Shown here: positions 51,090 to 59,464 of the stretch, piece by piece
Layout: each line of letters opens with the position of its first letter
How positions within the stretch are numbered: the stretch's first letter is position 1
Source: GCA-002282575 sp964606405
GTDB taxonomy: Bacteria > Pseudomonadota > Gammaproteobacteria > Thiomicrospirales > Thiomicrospiraceae
Length of the DNA: 64,000 bases
NCBI GenBank assembly: GCA_964606405.1
Contig: CAZSGH010000008.1
Coordinates: 8,138-72,137, forward strand
Direction: 5' to 3'
Made by a program: the position numbers and the translations under genes
The notes under the pieces: model-generated
Told to the model about the DNA's origin: nothing
The model's database searches: none
The model's input: only the letters and a program-made list of their open reading frames with translations

Positions 51090-51530
51090 ATGGATTTGGC
51101 ATTATTAGGCGAGTTTGCACAGCAGCAGTGGCTACTATTTTTTTCTTTGTTTATCATTATCGTGATGATTATTAACAGTCACTTTGGCGACAAAATGGCG
51201 GGATATGCTAGCGTGTCTCCAGAGCAGGCGGTTCGCCTTATGAATGATGGTGCCTTTGTTTTAGATGTGCGTTCGGTCGATGAATATCGTACGGGTTACT
51301 TAAATGGTGCTAAAAATATTTCCATTGCCGATTTGGGTCAAAAACTCGATACCTTAGAAAGCCATAAAGCGGGTACGACACTGGTTTATTGCGCAAGCGG
51401 TATGCGTTCGGCGCGCGCGTGTGGCATGTTAGTTAAAGCGGGTTTTAGCAATGTTAACAACTTGTCTGGTGGTATTACGTCGTGGAAATCGGCTCATTTA
51501 CCCTTGGCAAAGCACGGCAAGAAAAAATAA
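51090..51530 (+). CDS. yibN: Membrane-anchored rhodanese-like protein (YibN)
   Basis: A 146-residue protein with an N-terminal membrane anchor (about residues 12-30, LLFFSLFIIIVMII) and a rhodanese domain. The domain has FVLDVRSVDEYRTGYLNGAKNIS and the active-site loop YCASGMRSARAC with the catalytic Cys. It is the first of the conserved yibN-grxC-secB-gpsA string. The substrate is unknown. A small-sulfur-transfer role is suggested by family only. Confidence 0.9.
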   Translation: MDLALLGEFAQQQWLLFFSLFIIIVMIINSHFGDKMAGYASVSPEQAVRLMNDGAFVLDVRSVDEYRTGYLNGAKNISIADLGQKLDTLESHKAGTTLVYCASGMRSARACGMLVKAGFSNVNNLSGGITSWKSAHLPLAKHGKKK

Positions 51531-51544
51531 GTAAGGCGGTTTTT

Positions 51545-51829
51545 ATGAATAAAATCATTATTTATACCACGCCCGTTTGTCCTTATTGCACCATGGCAAA
51601 GCGCTTGCTAACGCATAAAGGCATTACGACGTGGACGGATATTGACGCGTCAAAAAGCAGAGAAGTTTGGCAAGAGATGCAAGAGAAAACGGGTCGTCGT
51701 ACCGTACCGCAAATTTTTATCGGAGATGTCCATGTTGGCGGCTTCGATGATTTGTCTGCTTTAGATCGCGCGGGTAAGTTGGATGCCTTGTTAGGCATTG
51801 AGTGCATAGACGAATCAGATATTACTTAA
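51545..51829 (+). CDS. grxC: Glutaredoxin 3
   Basis: A 94-residue glutathione-dependent disulfide reductase. CPYC at residues 12-15, TVPQIFIGDVHVGGFDDL with the cis-proline and glutathione-binding region, and the typical length support GrxC. I use ATG 51545, which gives the family N terminus MNKIIIYTT; an upstream frame overlaps the rhodanese gene. The spacing from the rhodanese stop is 14 bases. Confidence 0.95.
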   Translation: MNKIIIYTTPVCPYCTMAKRLLTHKGITTWTDIDASKSREVWQEMQEKTGRRTVPQIFIGDVHVGGFDDLSALDRAGKLDALLGIECIDESDIT

Positions 51830-51951
51830 AAAGCCGATTGCGCTGTCATCTTGCGTTGTTGCGCGGTGCTCAACTCAGTCATGTACTTCGTGTACACTCC
51901 TTCGTTTGTGCTCCGTGCGCCTAGCAATTTTGCCAGCTCATGACGGCTTTT
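51828..51951. repeat. Second intergenic repeat type, between grxC and secB
   Basis: The 124-base gap is bounded by AAAAAGCCG and CGGCTTTT, preceded by TGTCAT on the left and CATGA on the right, an imperfect terminal inverted repeat. The centre includes ACTCAGTCATGTACTTCGTGTACACTCC (shown in part), with the small palindrome GTACTTCGTGTAC. Similar pieces occur at 6466-6586 and 26297-26353. Confidence 0.45.
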
Positions 51952-52000
51952 GATTAACCCCAGTTGGGGATTTTACAAAATTTGGAAAAGAGTGAAAATT

Positions 52001-52426
52001 ATGAGCGAACAAGCTACCCCCCATTTTGCTGTCGAAAAAATTTATTTGCGCGATGCTTCGTTTGAATCACCGATGTCGCCGCAGGTATTCACCATGCCGT
52101 TCAACTCGACCTTAGACTTACAGGTTAAAGTAGATCCTGAACAGTTGGGCGAACATCACTGGCAGGTGTCGTTGCGTTTGACTGCAACGGTGCGTCTAGA
52201 AGAGCAAACCGCTTTTTTAGTCGAAGTCGAGCAAGCGGGCTTATTTGCCATTGCTAACTTTGCACCAGAAGATATGGCAGGTTTACTAAACAGCTACTGT
52301 CCAACCATTTTGTTCCCTTATGCGCGCGAAACCATTGCTAGCTTGTCGCTCAAAGGCGGCTTCCCGCCATTAGAGTTGCAACCGCTTAACTTCGATGCTT
52401 TGCACGCGCAGCAGGCAGCGGCTTAA
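52001..52426 (+). CDS. secB: Protein-export chaperone SecB
   Basis: SecB keeps precursor proteins unfolded and delivers them to SecA. The 141-residue protein starts MSEQATPHFAVEKIYLRDASFESP and has PFNSTLDLQVKVD, FLVEVEQAGLFAI and the acidic cluster CPTILFPYARETI, all diagnostic. I use ATG 52001 with AAAAGAGTG upstream. It sits between grxC and gpsA, as in E. coli. A repeat element begins eight bases after its stop. Confidence 0.97.
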   Translation: MSEQATPHFAVEKIYLRDASFESPMSPQVFTMPFNSTLDLQVKVDPEQLGEHHWQVSLRLTATVRLEEQTAFLVEVEQAGLFAIANFAPEDMAGLLNSYCPTILFPYARETIASLSLKGGFPPLELQPLNFDALHAQQAAA

Positions 52427-52433
52427 GTGAAAT

Positions 52434-52568
52434 TCTAAAAACCTCGCTTTGCTTGTTTTTAGAGTTTCCCAAGTTTGTTTTTGGCTGAAGGAAGGGAGTT
52501 TATCAAGTGGTTACATGTTATTTCAGTAACCCCTTCCTCCAGACCTCCTACCCATTGGCTTTTTAGAG
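52434..52568 (+). repeat. Dispersed inverted-repeat element
   Basis: Full-length copy: TTCTAAAAACCTCGCTTTGCTTGTTTTTAG, GGCTGAAGGAAGGG, core with GTGGTTACATGTTA, CCCCTTCCTCCAGACCTCC, ending TTGGCTTTTTAGAGG. Its right end TAGAGG lies nine bases before gpsA ATG and looks like the gpsA ribosome site. Confidence 0.92.
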
Positions 52569-52578
52569 GTATTTGCGC

Positions 52579-53559
52579 ATGAATATCGCAGTACTTGGTG
52601 CGGGTGCATGGGGTGGTGCGCTTGCCATTCAGTTGGCGCGTGCGGGCTGCAGGGTACGTTTGTGGACGCATAGCACCGACTCGGCGCAGCAGATGCAAGC
52701 CACGCGCAGCATCCGTCAATTACCCGATTGCACCTTGCCAGATGCCATCAGCATTACTGCTGATTTGGCAGATGCGGTATCGGGCGCGAGTGGTGTGCTG
52801 ATTGCCGTTCCCAGTCATGCCTTTAGCGATCTACTGACTCAGCTGGGTGCGTTAAGCTTGCCACCTCAGTTGGCTTGGGCAACCAAAGGCTTCGACCCGT
52901 TGCATCATCAGCTTCTGCACCAACGTGTGGCGATCGCATTACCCGATGTGATTGGTACGGTGCTTTCTGGTCCTACCTTTGCTAGCGAAGTCGCACAAGG
53001 CTTGCCGACCGCAATGGTCGCAGCCAGTAATCATGTGAATGCCGCCGACTGGTGGGCAGCACGATTACACAGCGCGACCTTCCGCGTGTATACCAATAGC
53101 GATGTGCTCGGTGTCGAAATTGGTGGAGCGCTTAAAAACATTATGGCGATTGCGGCAGGGGTTTCCGATGGCTTAGGCTTTGGTGCTAACGCCCGCGCTG
53201 CCTTGGTGTCTCGTGCGCTGGCAGAGGTGATGCGATTGGGTGTGTGCTTGGGCGCTAAACCCGATACCTTTATGGGGCTGGCTGGGCTGGGCGACTTGGT
53301 GCTCACGTGTACCGATAACCAATCGCGTAACCGTCGTTTCGGACTGGCATTGGCAGCGGGGCAATCTGTTGACTATGCTCAGGCATCTATCGGCACGGTC
53401 GAAGGCATCGCTGCCGTTAAGAGTGCTGTTGTGTTATCAAAACAGCATCAGCTCGATATGCCCATTGCCCAAGCAGTTTATGCTGTCATTAAGGGCAAGG
53501 TCGCTCCTAAAGATGCCGTGGCGCAGTTGCTTGCGCGCGCACCGAGAGCAGAGGGGTAA
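52579..53559 (+). CDS. gpsA: Glycerol-3-phosphate dehydrogenase [NAD(P)+]
   Basis: GpsA makes sn-glycerol-3-phosphate for phospholipids. The 326 residues from ATG 52579 match. The nucleotide-binding loop is VLGAGAWGGALAIQLARAG; VPSHAF, ATKGFDP, SGPTFASEVAQGLPTA, GALKNIMAIAAGVSDGLGFG (catalytic Lys) and GLAGLGDLVLTCTDNQSRNRRFG follow. The TAGAGG ribosome site belongs to the neighbouring repeat. It ends the yibN-grxC-secB-gpsA string. Confidence 0.97.
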   Translation: MNIAVLGAGAWGGALAIQLARAGCRVRLWTHSTDSAQQMQATRSIRQLPDCTLPDAISITADLADAVSGASGVLIAVPSHAFSDLLTQLGALSLPPQLAWATKGFDPLHHQLLHQRVAIALPDVIGTVLSGPTFASEVAQGLPTAMVAASNHVNAADWWAARLHSATFRVYTNSDVLGVEIGGALKNIMAIAAGVSDGLGFGANARAALVSRALAEVMRLGVCLGAKPDTFMGLAGLGDLVLTCTDNQSRNRRFGLALAAGQSVDYAQASIGTVEGIAAVKSAVVLSKQHQLDMPIAQAVYAVIKGKVAPKDAVAQLLARAPRAEG

Positions 53560-53674
53560 CTCGGAAAGAATCGGGCTTTTACCCTATTGTTAGATTGGTT
53601 TTTTACGCAGGGACGAATCATGCAGTCGCGTTAGATGCGCTATAATGCCACAATAAGTCTATGCCTAGGTCGTA

Positions 53675-55399
53675 ATGAGAATGAAAAAATCGCACAGTTC
53701 CGAACTAACCAATGTAATCGGTAGCTTTAAGCACGCCTTTTTATACATTGGTTTGTTTAGTTTTATCATCAATTTGCTAATGTTAGCGCCATCTATCTAC
53801 ATGCTTCAGGTCTACGACCGCGTCATGATGAGTCGTAGTAATGAAACCCTCTTCATGTTAACGGCGATTGTGGTATGGCTATTTGTTGTTATGGGACTGC
53901 TCGAATATGTTCGTTCTGGACTCATGATTCGCCTAGGTTCTCAACTCGATGCAAAACTCAATCGCCGTCTTTACGGTGCAATGGTAAGTTATGCGCTCGC
54001 TAAACCCGGTCAAGGAAGTGCGCAAGCGATGTCAGACTTAACCAGTGTGCGTCAATTCTTAACGGGTAATGGTCTATTTGCTTTCTTCGATGCACCGTGG
54101 ATACCGATTTATATTGCGGTTCTGTTTCTTTTTCACCCTGCTTTTGGTTGGTTTGCTATTGGTGCTGCCATTATTCTGATTATTATTGCCTATTTTAACG
54201 AGCGCTCCACTAAAGAGCCGCTCGCAGAAGCCAATCATTTGAGTATTCAATCGAATCAGGCGGTTGCAACCCAGTTGCGTAGTGTCGAAGTGCTACATGC
54301 CATGGGCATGCTCGGTTCATTGCGAGAGCGTTGGTTGGGTAAGCATCTGCAGTTTTTAGCACGACAATCAGATGCCTCTGATCGAGCGGCTGTGTGGGCA
54401 AACCTGTCTAAATCCTTACGTATATTATTTCAATCGCTCATTTTGGGTGTGGGTGCCTACTTGGCAATTCATAATGAAATTAGCGCGGGGATGCTGATTG
54501 CAGGTTCGATTATTATGGGGCGTGCTTTAGCACCAATCGATCAAATGATTGCCACATGGAAGCAATTTGGTGGCGCTCGCACAGCCTACGGACGTTTAGA
54601 AGGTCTCTTGGCAGATTTTCCTGAGCAAAAAGCCCCCATGTCGCTACCAACCCCGAAAGGAAATCTTGCCGTTGAGTCGGCAGATTTATTCCCGCCAGGC
54701 TCAACACAAGCCTCTTTAACAAATGTGAGCTTTGCCATCAACGCAGGCGAAATACTCGGGGTTATTGGCCCAAGTGCTGCGGGAAAGTCCTCTTTAGCGC
54801 GAGCGCTTATGGGCGTGTGGCCCTTGGCTAATGGCAAAGTACGCTTAGATGGTGCTGAACTGATTCACTACAATCGCAATGAACTCGGTCAACATGTTGG
54901 TTACCTACCGCAAGACATCGAATTGTTTGAAGGCACCATTGCCGAAAACATTGCTCGTTTTGGCGAAATCGACCCAGAAAAAGTGGTGCAAGCGGCGCAA
55001 CTGGCGGGTGTACACGAAATGATTTTACGCTTACCTGGTGGCTATAACAGTCCATTAGGTGCAGGAGGCATCGCCTTGTCAGGTGGGCAGCGTCAGCGCA
55101 TTGGTTTAGCGCGCGCAATGTATGGCAACCCACGTTTTGTGGTGCTAGACGAACCCAACTCCAACTTAGATGAAGCAGGAGAGCGTGCACTCGTGCAAGC
55201 CCTGCTTAACTTTAAGCAAATGGGAACAACCGTTGTCTTAATTACCCACCGCCCTGGTATCTTAGGCGTAACCGACAAAATTTTATTGTTGGTTGAAGGA
55301 AAAGTCCGAGCCTTTGGTGTTCGTGACGACGTATTACGCGCCTTGCAAAACCCATCACCAGCACCTGCCGCACCCAGTGCGGAAAATGGGGAGAAATAA
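53675..55399 (+). CDS. Type I secretion ABC transporter (PrtD/HasD family)
   Basis: A 574-residue half-size transporter that energises type I secretion. The membrane domain (about residues 15-310) has six segments; the ATPase domain has Walker A GPSAAGKSS, the signature LSGGQRQRIGLARA and Walker B FVVLDEPNSNLD with HRPGI as H-loop. MLAPSIYMLQVYDRVMMSRSNETLFMLT is typical of PrtD/HasD relatives without the C39-like peptidase domain. A TATAAT at 53641 is a likely -10. It precedes the adaptor gene by four bases. No RTX-type substrate gene lies in the window. Confidence 0.94.
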   Translation: MRMKKSHSSELTNVIGSFKHAFLYIGLFSFIINLLMLAPSIYMLQVYDRVMMSRSNETLFMLTAIVVWLFVVMGLLEYVRSGLMIRLGSQLDAKLNRRLYGAMVSYALAKPGQGSAQAMSDLTSVRQFLTGNGLFAFFDAPWIPIYIAVLFLFHPAFGWFAIGAAIILIIIAYFNERSTKEPLAEANHLSIQSNQAVATQLRSVEVLHAMGMLGSLRERWLGKHLQFLARQSDASDRAAVWANLSKSLRILFQSLILGVGAYLAIHNEISAGMLIAGSIIMGRALAPIDQMIATWKQFGGARTAYGRLEGLLADFPEQKAPMSLPTPKGNLAVESADLFPPGSTQASLTNVSFAINAGEILGVIGPSAAGKSSLARALMGVWPLANGKVRLDGAELIHYNRNELGQHVGYLPQDIELFEGTIAENIARFGEIDPEKVVQAAQLAGVHEMILRLPGGYNSPLGAGGIALSGGQRQRIGLARAMYGNPRFVVLDEPNSNLDEAGERALVQALLNFKQMGTTVVLITHRPGILGVTDKILLLVEGKVRAFGVRDDVLRALQNPSPAPAAPSAENGEK

Positions 55400-55403
55400 C
55401 CAC

Positions 55404-56819
55404 ATGACCCTATTAAAGCCCCTTAACAATACAGATGAAACATCCGACGTATTATTAGCAAAAGAAGCCGTATTAACTGCCCCTGTTACCGAAAAGAAAG
55501 ACCCATTACCCCACTTACAAATGGACGACAAGCCCTTACGTCGAATGGGCTTGTTTGTCACCTTAGGGCTACTTGGTGGCTTTGCATTATGGGCAACACT
55601 CGCACCACTCAAATCTGCCATTGTTGGTCCTGGTAAAGTCGTGGTCGAATCGCGCAATAAGGTCGTGCAGCACCTAGACGGTGGTATTGTGAGCGATATC
55701 TACGTTCGAGAAGGCGATTTGGTTAAAAAAGGTCAGCCGCTATTAAAGCTATCAGAAGTACAGATTAAAGCCCAGCTTGATATTGTCAACAGCCAACTAT
55801 GGGAAGCCATGGCAAGCCTAGAGCGCCTAACGGCCGAACGGAATGGTAAAGAAACCATGACGCTATCGGAAGCGGTTATCGCCCTACAAAACGAACCTAA
55901 AATGCTCGAGTATTTGACCACACAAAAACAACTCTTTACCGTTCGCCGTCAAGCCTTTCACAGCGAGCAGTCTGTTCTCAAACAACGTGTCGGACAAAGC
56001 AAACAACAGGTTCAAGGATTAGAGCAAGTTATCCGTAGTGAACAAAACCGAGCACAATCATTAGCAACCGATGTTAAAGACTGGCAATCACTTTATGAAA
56101 AGCAGTTCGCCGATAAAGTACGCCTACGCGACATGCAGCGTCAACTAACCGAACTAGAAGGCGATATTGCCAGCAAGCAATCAGAAGTGTTGCGTCTTAA
56201 GCAAGTTACCGCCGAAACAGAACACCAGATTATCTTACGTCAGCAAGAATATCTGAAAGAAGTCTCAGACCAGATGAGAGACGCACAAGCCAGACGCTCA
56301 GAAGCGCAAGCACGCAGCGTGGCACTGACCGACCAGCTCCGTCGCGTCGACATCAATGCCCCAGATGATGGGCGAGTTGTTGGCTTTGAAGTGGTTACCG
56401 TTGGCGCAGTCATCGAACCCCGCCGTCCGATTATGGAAATTGTGCCCGCAGAACGCGCATTCGCAGTCATGGCGCAGGTACAAACCACCGACATCGACCT
56501 GCTCATGGTGGGTCAAAAAGCAGAAATTAAATTTACCGCATTCAACACCAACTACCTCCCCATTTTGTATGGTCATGTTGCCACCATTGGTGCCGACGCC
56601 ATGATGGATGAAGCCACCAAAATGCCCTACTACAAAGTCAAAATTGCACCAGAACCAGAAGCCGTTGCCCTGCTCGAAGCACAAGGTTGGCAACTCGTCT
56701 CTGGTATGCCAGCAGATACCTATATTCAGACACGCGAACGTACCCTCATGAACTACATCGTCAAACCACTCATGCTCATGTTCTCTCGTGCCTTTAATGA
56801 AGACGAAGGGGTCAAATAA
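55404..56819 (+). CDS. Type I secretion membrane-fusion (HlyD/PrtE) protein
   Basis: A 471-residue periplasmic adaptor with a cytoplasmic N terminus, one membrane segment near 50-72 (GLFVTLGLLGGFALWATLA), a lipoyl half (VVVESRNKVVQHLDGGIVSDIYVREGDLVKKGQPLL), a long coiled-coil hairpin to about residue 320, and the second half (INAPDDGRVVGFEVVTVGAVI) followed by a beta barrel domain. It bridges the ABC protein and TolC. I chose ATG 55404, four bases after the ABC gene, with GGGGAG upstream; the longer frame overlaps that gene. It shares one base with the TolC start. Confidence 0.94.
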   Translation: MTLLKPLNNTDETSDVLLAKEAVLTAPVTEKKDPLPHLQMDDKPLRRMGLFVTLGLLGGFALWATLAPLKSAIVGPGKVVVESRNKVVQHLDGGIVSDIYVREGDLVKKGQPLLKLSEVQIKAQLDIVNSQLWEAMASLERLTAERNGKETMTLSEAVIALQNEPKMLEYLTTQKQLFTVRRQAFHSEQSVLKQRVGQSKQQVQGLEQVIRSEQNRAQSLATDVKDWQSLYEKQFADKVRLRDMQRQLTELEGDIASKQSEVLRLKQVTAETEHQIILRQQEYLKEVSDQMRDAQARRSEAQARSVALTDQLRRVDINAPDDGRVVGFEVVTVGAVIEPRRPIMEIVPAERAFAVMAQVQTTDIDLLMVGQKAEIKFTAFNTNYLPILYGHVATIGADAMMDEATKMPYYKVKIAPEPEAVALLEAQGWQLVSGMPADTYIQTRERTLMNYIVKPLMLMFSRAFNEDEGVK

Positions 56820-58123
56820 TGCCTAACCAACTACGCACCATTATCCTACTTCTGAGCATGAGCGGCAGTGCATTTGCTGCCAGCATGACCTTAGATGAAG
56901 CCTATCAACTTGCCTTAGCCAAAGATGCCAAGCTTGCCGCATCGCAAGCCCAACTAGACGCAAGCAAAGAACTAACAGAACAAGCCTTTGCACAACTACT
57001 ACCCCAAGTTAGCGTATCCGCATCGGTCAAAAAAGAACAATACCAACTCCCGAACAATACATTATCCTTCGACGAAAACACCAACAACAAAAACCTACAA
57101 GTAACCCAAGCGCTGTACAACCGCCAAGCGCTTTACGCACTCGAACAAGCAGGTCTTAAAGTAGACTACTCACGCCTACGTCTTTCAGGGGCGAACAATG
57201 AACTGGGTGTTCGTGTGACACAAGCCTATTTAAATGTACTCTTAACACAAGAAAACCTACTCATCTCTGAACAACAAGTTAACGCCACCGAAAAAAGGCT
57301 AGAGCAAGTGTCTGCAGCCCTAAAAGTCGGCTACTCAACCAAAGTAGACAAGCTCAGCCTACAAGCCGAGCTAGACGACGCCAAAGCAAAACTAACCTCG
57401 GACCAACAACAACTCATCTTTTTTCGCCAAAAACTAAAAGTATTCATTGGTCAAGACATCACCAGCAGTCTACCTTGGCCAAAGGTAAACGCCCAAGCAT
57501 TGGTTAACCAATTTGTACGCAGCAAATCATGGCTAGAAGAAGCACAAAACAACAACATCGACGTACAACTTCAACAAAAAGCAGTCGAAGTCGCACAACA
57601 AGAAATCGCCATCCGCCAATCCGCTTTTTATCCAACCGTTAACTTAGGCGGATACTACTCGGATGCAAGCGGCGCGAGTTACTTTGCACAAAAAAATGAC
57701 AATAAAGCCGTCTACATCGAAGTCAAAATGCCACTCTATCAAGGCGGTTATGACAGCTCTCGCGTCAGAGAAAGTCAATCGTTATTACGCGCAGCAGAAT
57801 ACGATGCCCAGTACGCAAAACGCGACGCAACCCAACAAGCACAAGAACAGATCTCTGCCGCCAACGCCTCTGTAGAAAAGCTAGAAGCCTTAAAACAAGC
57901 CATTGAATCGGGAGAGTCCTACTTAGATTCCGTCGAAGAAGGCTACCGTTTAGGGATTCGAGACATTACCGAATTATCTCGCGCCAAAGAAAAACTCTAT
58001 GCTAACCGCCGAGATCACATACGAGCGTCGGTTGAACTGTTAAATGCACTCACCTTACTGCATGCCGTGTCGGGACAGCTAGACGCTCAAGCAATGAAAC
58101 AGTTGAGCCAAGCGGTTTGGTAA
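56819..58123 (+). CDS. tolC: TolC-family outer-membrane channel protein
   Basis: A 434-residue outer-membrane efflux/secretion duct with a signal peptide (about 1-20, ending SAFA) and repeated coiled-coil hairpins. TLDEAYQLALAKDAKLAASQAQLDA and AYLNVLLTQENLLISEQQVNATEKRLEQV are the family pattern, duplicated in the second half (FYPTVNLGGYYS, EVKMPLYQGGYDSSRVRES, LLRAAEYDA and DSVEEGYRLGIRDITELSRA). It completes the type I secretion operon; its ATG overlaps the adaptor stop by one base. A GGGTTTTTAGATGTG remnant of the dispersed-repeat end lies after it, near 58158. Confidence 0.95.
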   Translation: MPNQLRTIILLLSMSGSAFAASMTLDEAYQLALAKDAKLAASQAQLDASKELTEQAFAQLLPQVSVSASVKKEQYQLPNNTLSFDENTNNKNLQVTQALYNRQALYALEQAGLKVDYSRLRLSGANNELGVRVTQAYLNVLLTQENLLISEQQVNATEKRLEQVSAALKVGYSTKVDKLSLQAELDDAKAKLTSDQQQLIFFRQKLKVFIGQDITSSLPWPKVNAQALVNQFVRSKSWLEEAQNNNIDVQLQQKAVEVAQQEIAIRQSAFYPTVNLGGYYSDASGASYFAQKNDNKAVYIEVKMPLYQGGYDSSRVRESQSLLRAAEYDAQYAKRDATQQAQEQISAANASVEKLEALKQAIESGESYLDSVEEGYRLGIRDITELSRAKEKLYANRRDHIRASVELLNALTLLHAVSGQLDAQAMKQLSQAVW

Positions 58124-58230
58124 AAGTAGAGATGCTCGCTTATGCGACGATGACGAATATTTGGGTTTTTAGATGTGTCCATAGGCATTCCCAGTTATAA
58201 TCATCCACATATCGTTTTGGAGATTTTGTC

Positions 58231-59232
58231 GTGTCTCGTACTCGTCTTGCCGTTACCTATTCTGGGCTATTTTTTGCATCTACAGCCTTTTCGACCAGCG
58301 CTGTTGCCGCCGCTTACACCATTCAACTGATTGCAGGAGGATCCGTAGCGCAGACAGCAGAATTGCAACGTCAGTTTAATGAAAATGGATCACTGCAAAC
58401 GGTTCAGCATCAAGGCTTAACAAAGCTGTGGTTAGGGCGATTTACCACGCGAGTTGAGGCAGATAGCTTCTTGGTGCGCGTTCGTCATCAGGTTCCCGAT
58501 GCCTTCGTACGTAAAGTCGAGGATGAAGACATGGCTGCTGCGCCGATAAAACGTGAGCGTAGCACTGTTGCAGTTGCTCCTGTGCAGCAGAGTCTGTCTC
58601 TACCTGTCTCCTCATCAGAAAAAAACTATGTTATTCAACTTGGAACAGGCAGTCTTGCTCAGGTCGGAAACATTTATGATCGACTGCACCATCAATTACC
58701 GCAATTGCGAATCCAATCAATGCCAGATGGATACAAACTATGGTCAGGAAGTTATCAGACTGTTCGTTCTGCTGTTAACGATTTAGAACACATACGCCGT
58801 TTTGTTCCCGATGCCTATATGCGACAAGTACAAGCAGAACTTGTTCAACCTCCTAAGCAGGTTAAACAACCTAGTTTACCTGTGCCTGCAACATCTGTTT
58901 CAGACAATAAAATTCAGCCAGCCCAGTTAGTAGTAACCAATATGCAAGGTGGTGCGACACGACCTCCTGCTATGATTGCTTTGAATCAAGCAGTGAATCA
59001 AAACGATTGGAAAACCGCTTTAGAGGCAGCATTGCGCATTGATAACGATTTAAGCCTCATGCCATCAGCAGACGAGCAACGCCAGATGGGTTGGGCATAC
59101 TACCATAACGGTTATTTCGAAGCTGCTCGCGACTTGTTCTTACAAAGCCTAGAAAAAGACCCAGCCAGTGATGCAAAAACAGGATTGTCACAAGCCTACA
59201 GTAAATTGGGTGTGTCGGTGAGCGGTCAGTAA
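58231..59232 (+). CDS. Exported protein with two SPOR-like repeats and a TPR region
   Basis: A 333-residue protein from GTG 58231. A probable signal peptide (about residues 1-27) is followed by two related segments, AYTIQLIAGGSVAQTAELQRQF to DAFVRKV and NYVIQLGTGSLAQVGNIYDRL to DAYMRQV. Both resemble SPOR (peptidoglycan-binding) domains. The C-terminal third has a TPR-type pattern, NDWKTALEAALRIDN and QMGWAYYHNGYFEAARDLFLQSLEKDP. The gene lies between the type I operon and the adhesin gene and has its own leader, so co-regulation is uncertain. It may tether or organise envelope proteins. SPOR assignment is by pattern only. Confidence 0.75.
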   Translation: MSRTRLAVTYSGLFFASTAFSTSAVAAAYTIQLIAGGSVAQTAELQRQFNENGSLQTVQHQGLTKLWLGRFTTRVEADSFLVRVRHQVPDAFVRKVEDEDMAAAPIKRERSTVAVAPVQQSLSLPVSSSEKNYVIQLGTGSLAQVGNIYDRLHHQLPQLRIQSMPDGYKLWSGSYQTVRSAVNDLEHIRRFVPDAYMRQVQAELVQPPKQVKQPSLPVPATSVSDNKIQPAQLVVTNMQGGATRPPAMIALNQAVNQNDWKTALEAALRIDNDLSLMPSADEQRQMGWAYYHNGYFEAARDLFLQSLEKDPASDAKTGLSQAYSKLGVSVSGQ

Positions 59233-59253
59233 CTTAGCGCTGAGTCGTTGCAC

Positions 59254-59325
59254 GTCACTCCCGCTTTCCTGTTTTCCTGTCATTCCCGCTTTCCTGTCAT
59301 TCCCGCGAAGGCGGGAATCTATCCC
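59254..59325. repeat. GTCATTCCCGC-type repeats, tandem variant
   Basis: CACTCCCGCTTTCCTG, TGTCATTCCCGCTTTCCTG and TGTCATTCCCGCGAAGGCGGGAATCTATCC (shown in part) form a short tandem of the repeat also seen at 2255 and 40900. Only the last unit has the full hairpin. The remaining 130 bases to the adhesin gene contain a TTACTCAATG doublet and nothing else recognised. Confidence 0.7.
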
Positions 59326-59464
59326 TTTTTGTGGTTATTCTTGCTTATTGTTACTCAATGTTACTCAATGTTACTTAAATGTCATCTGGGACTGATACCA
59401 AACCCGCGTCAACTGTGTTATATTCCAAGCTATTACAAATCCGTATTCTGCTTGGAGCGTTATC

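Noticed and set aside
1123..52568. The dispersed elements as a CRISPR array or as small coding genes
   Set aside because: Copies are single, kilobases apart and in both orientations, and their open frames are not conserved between copies.
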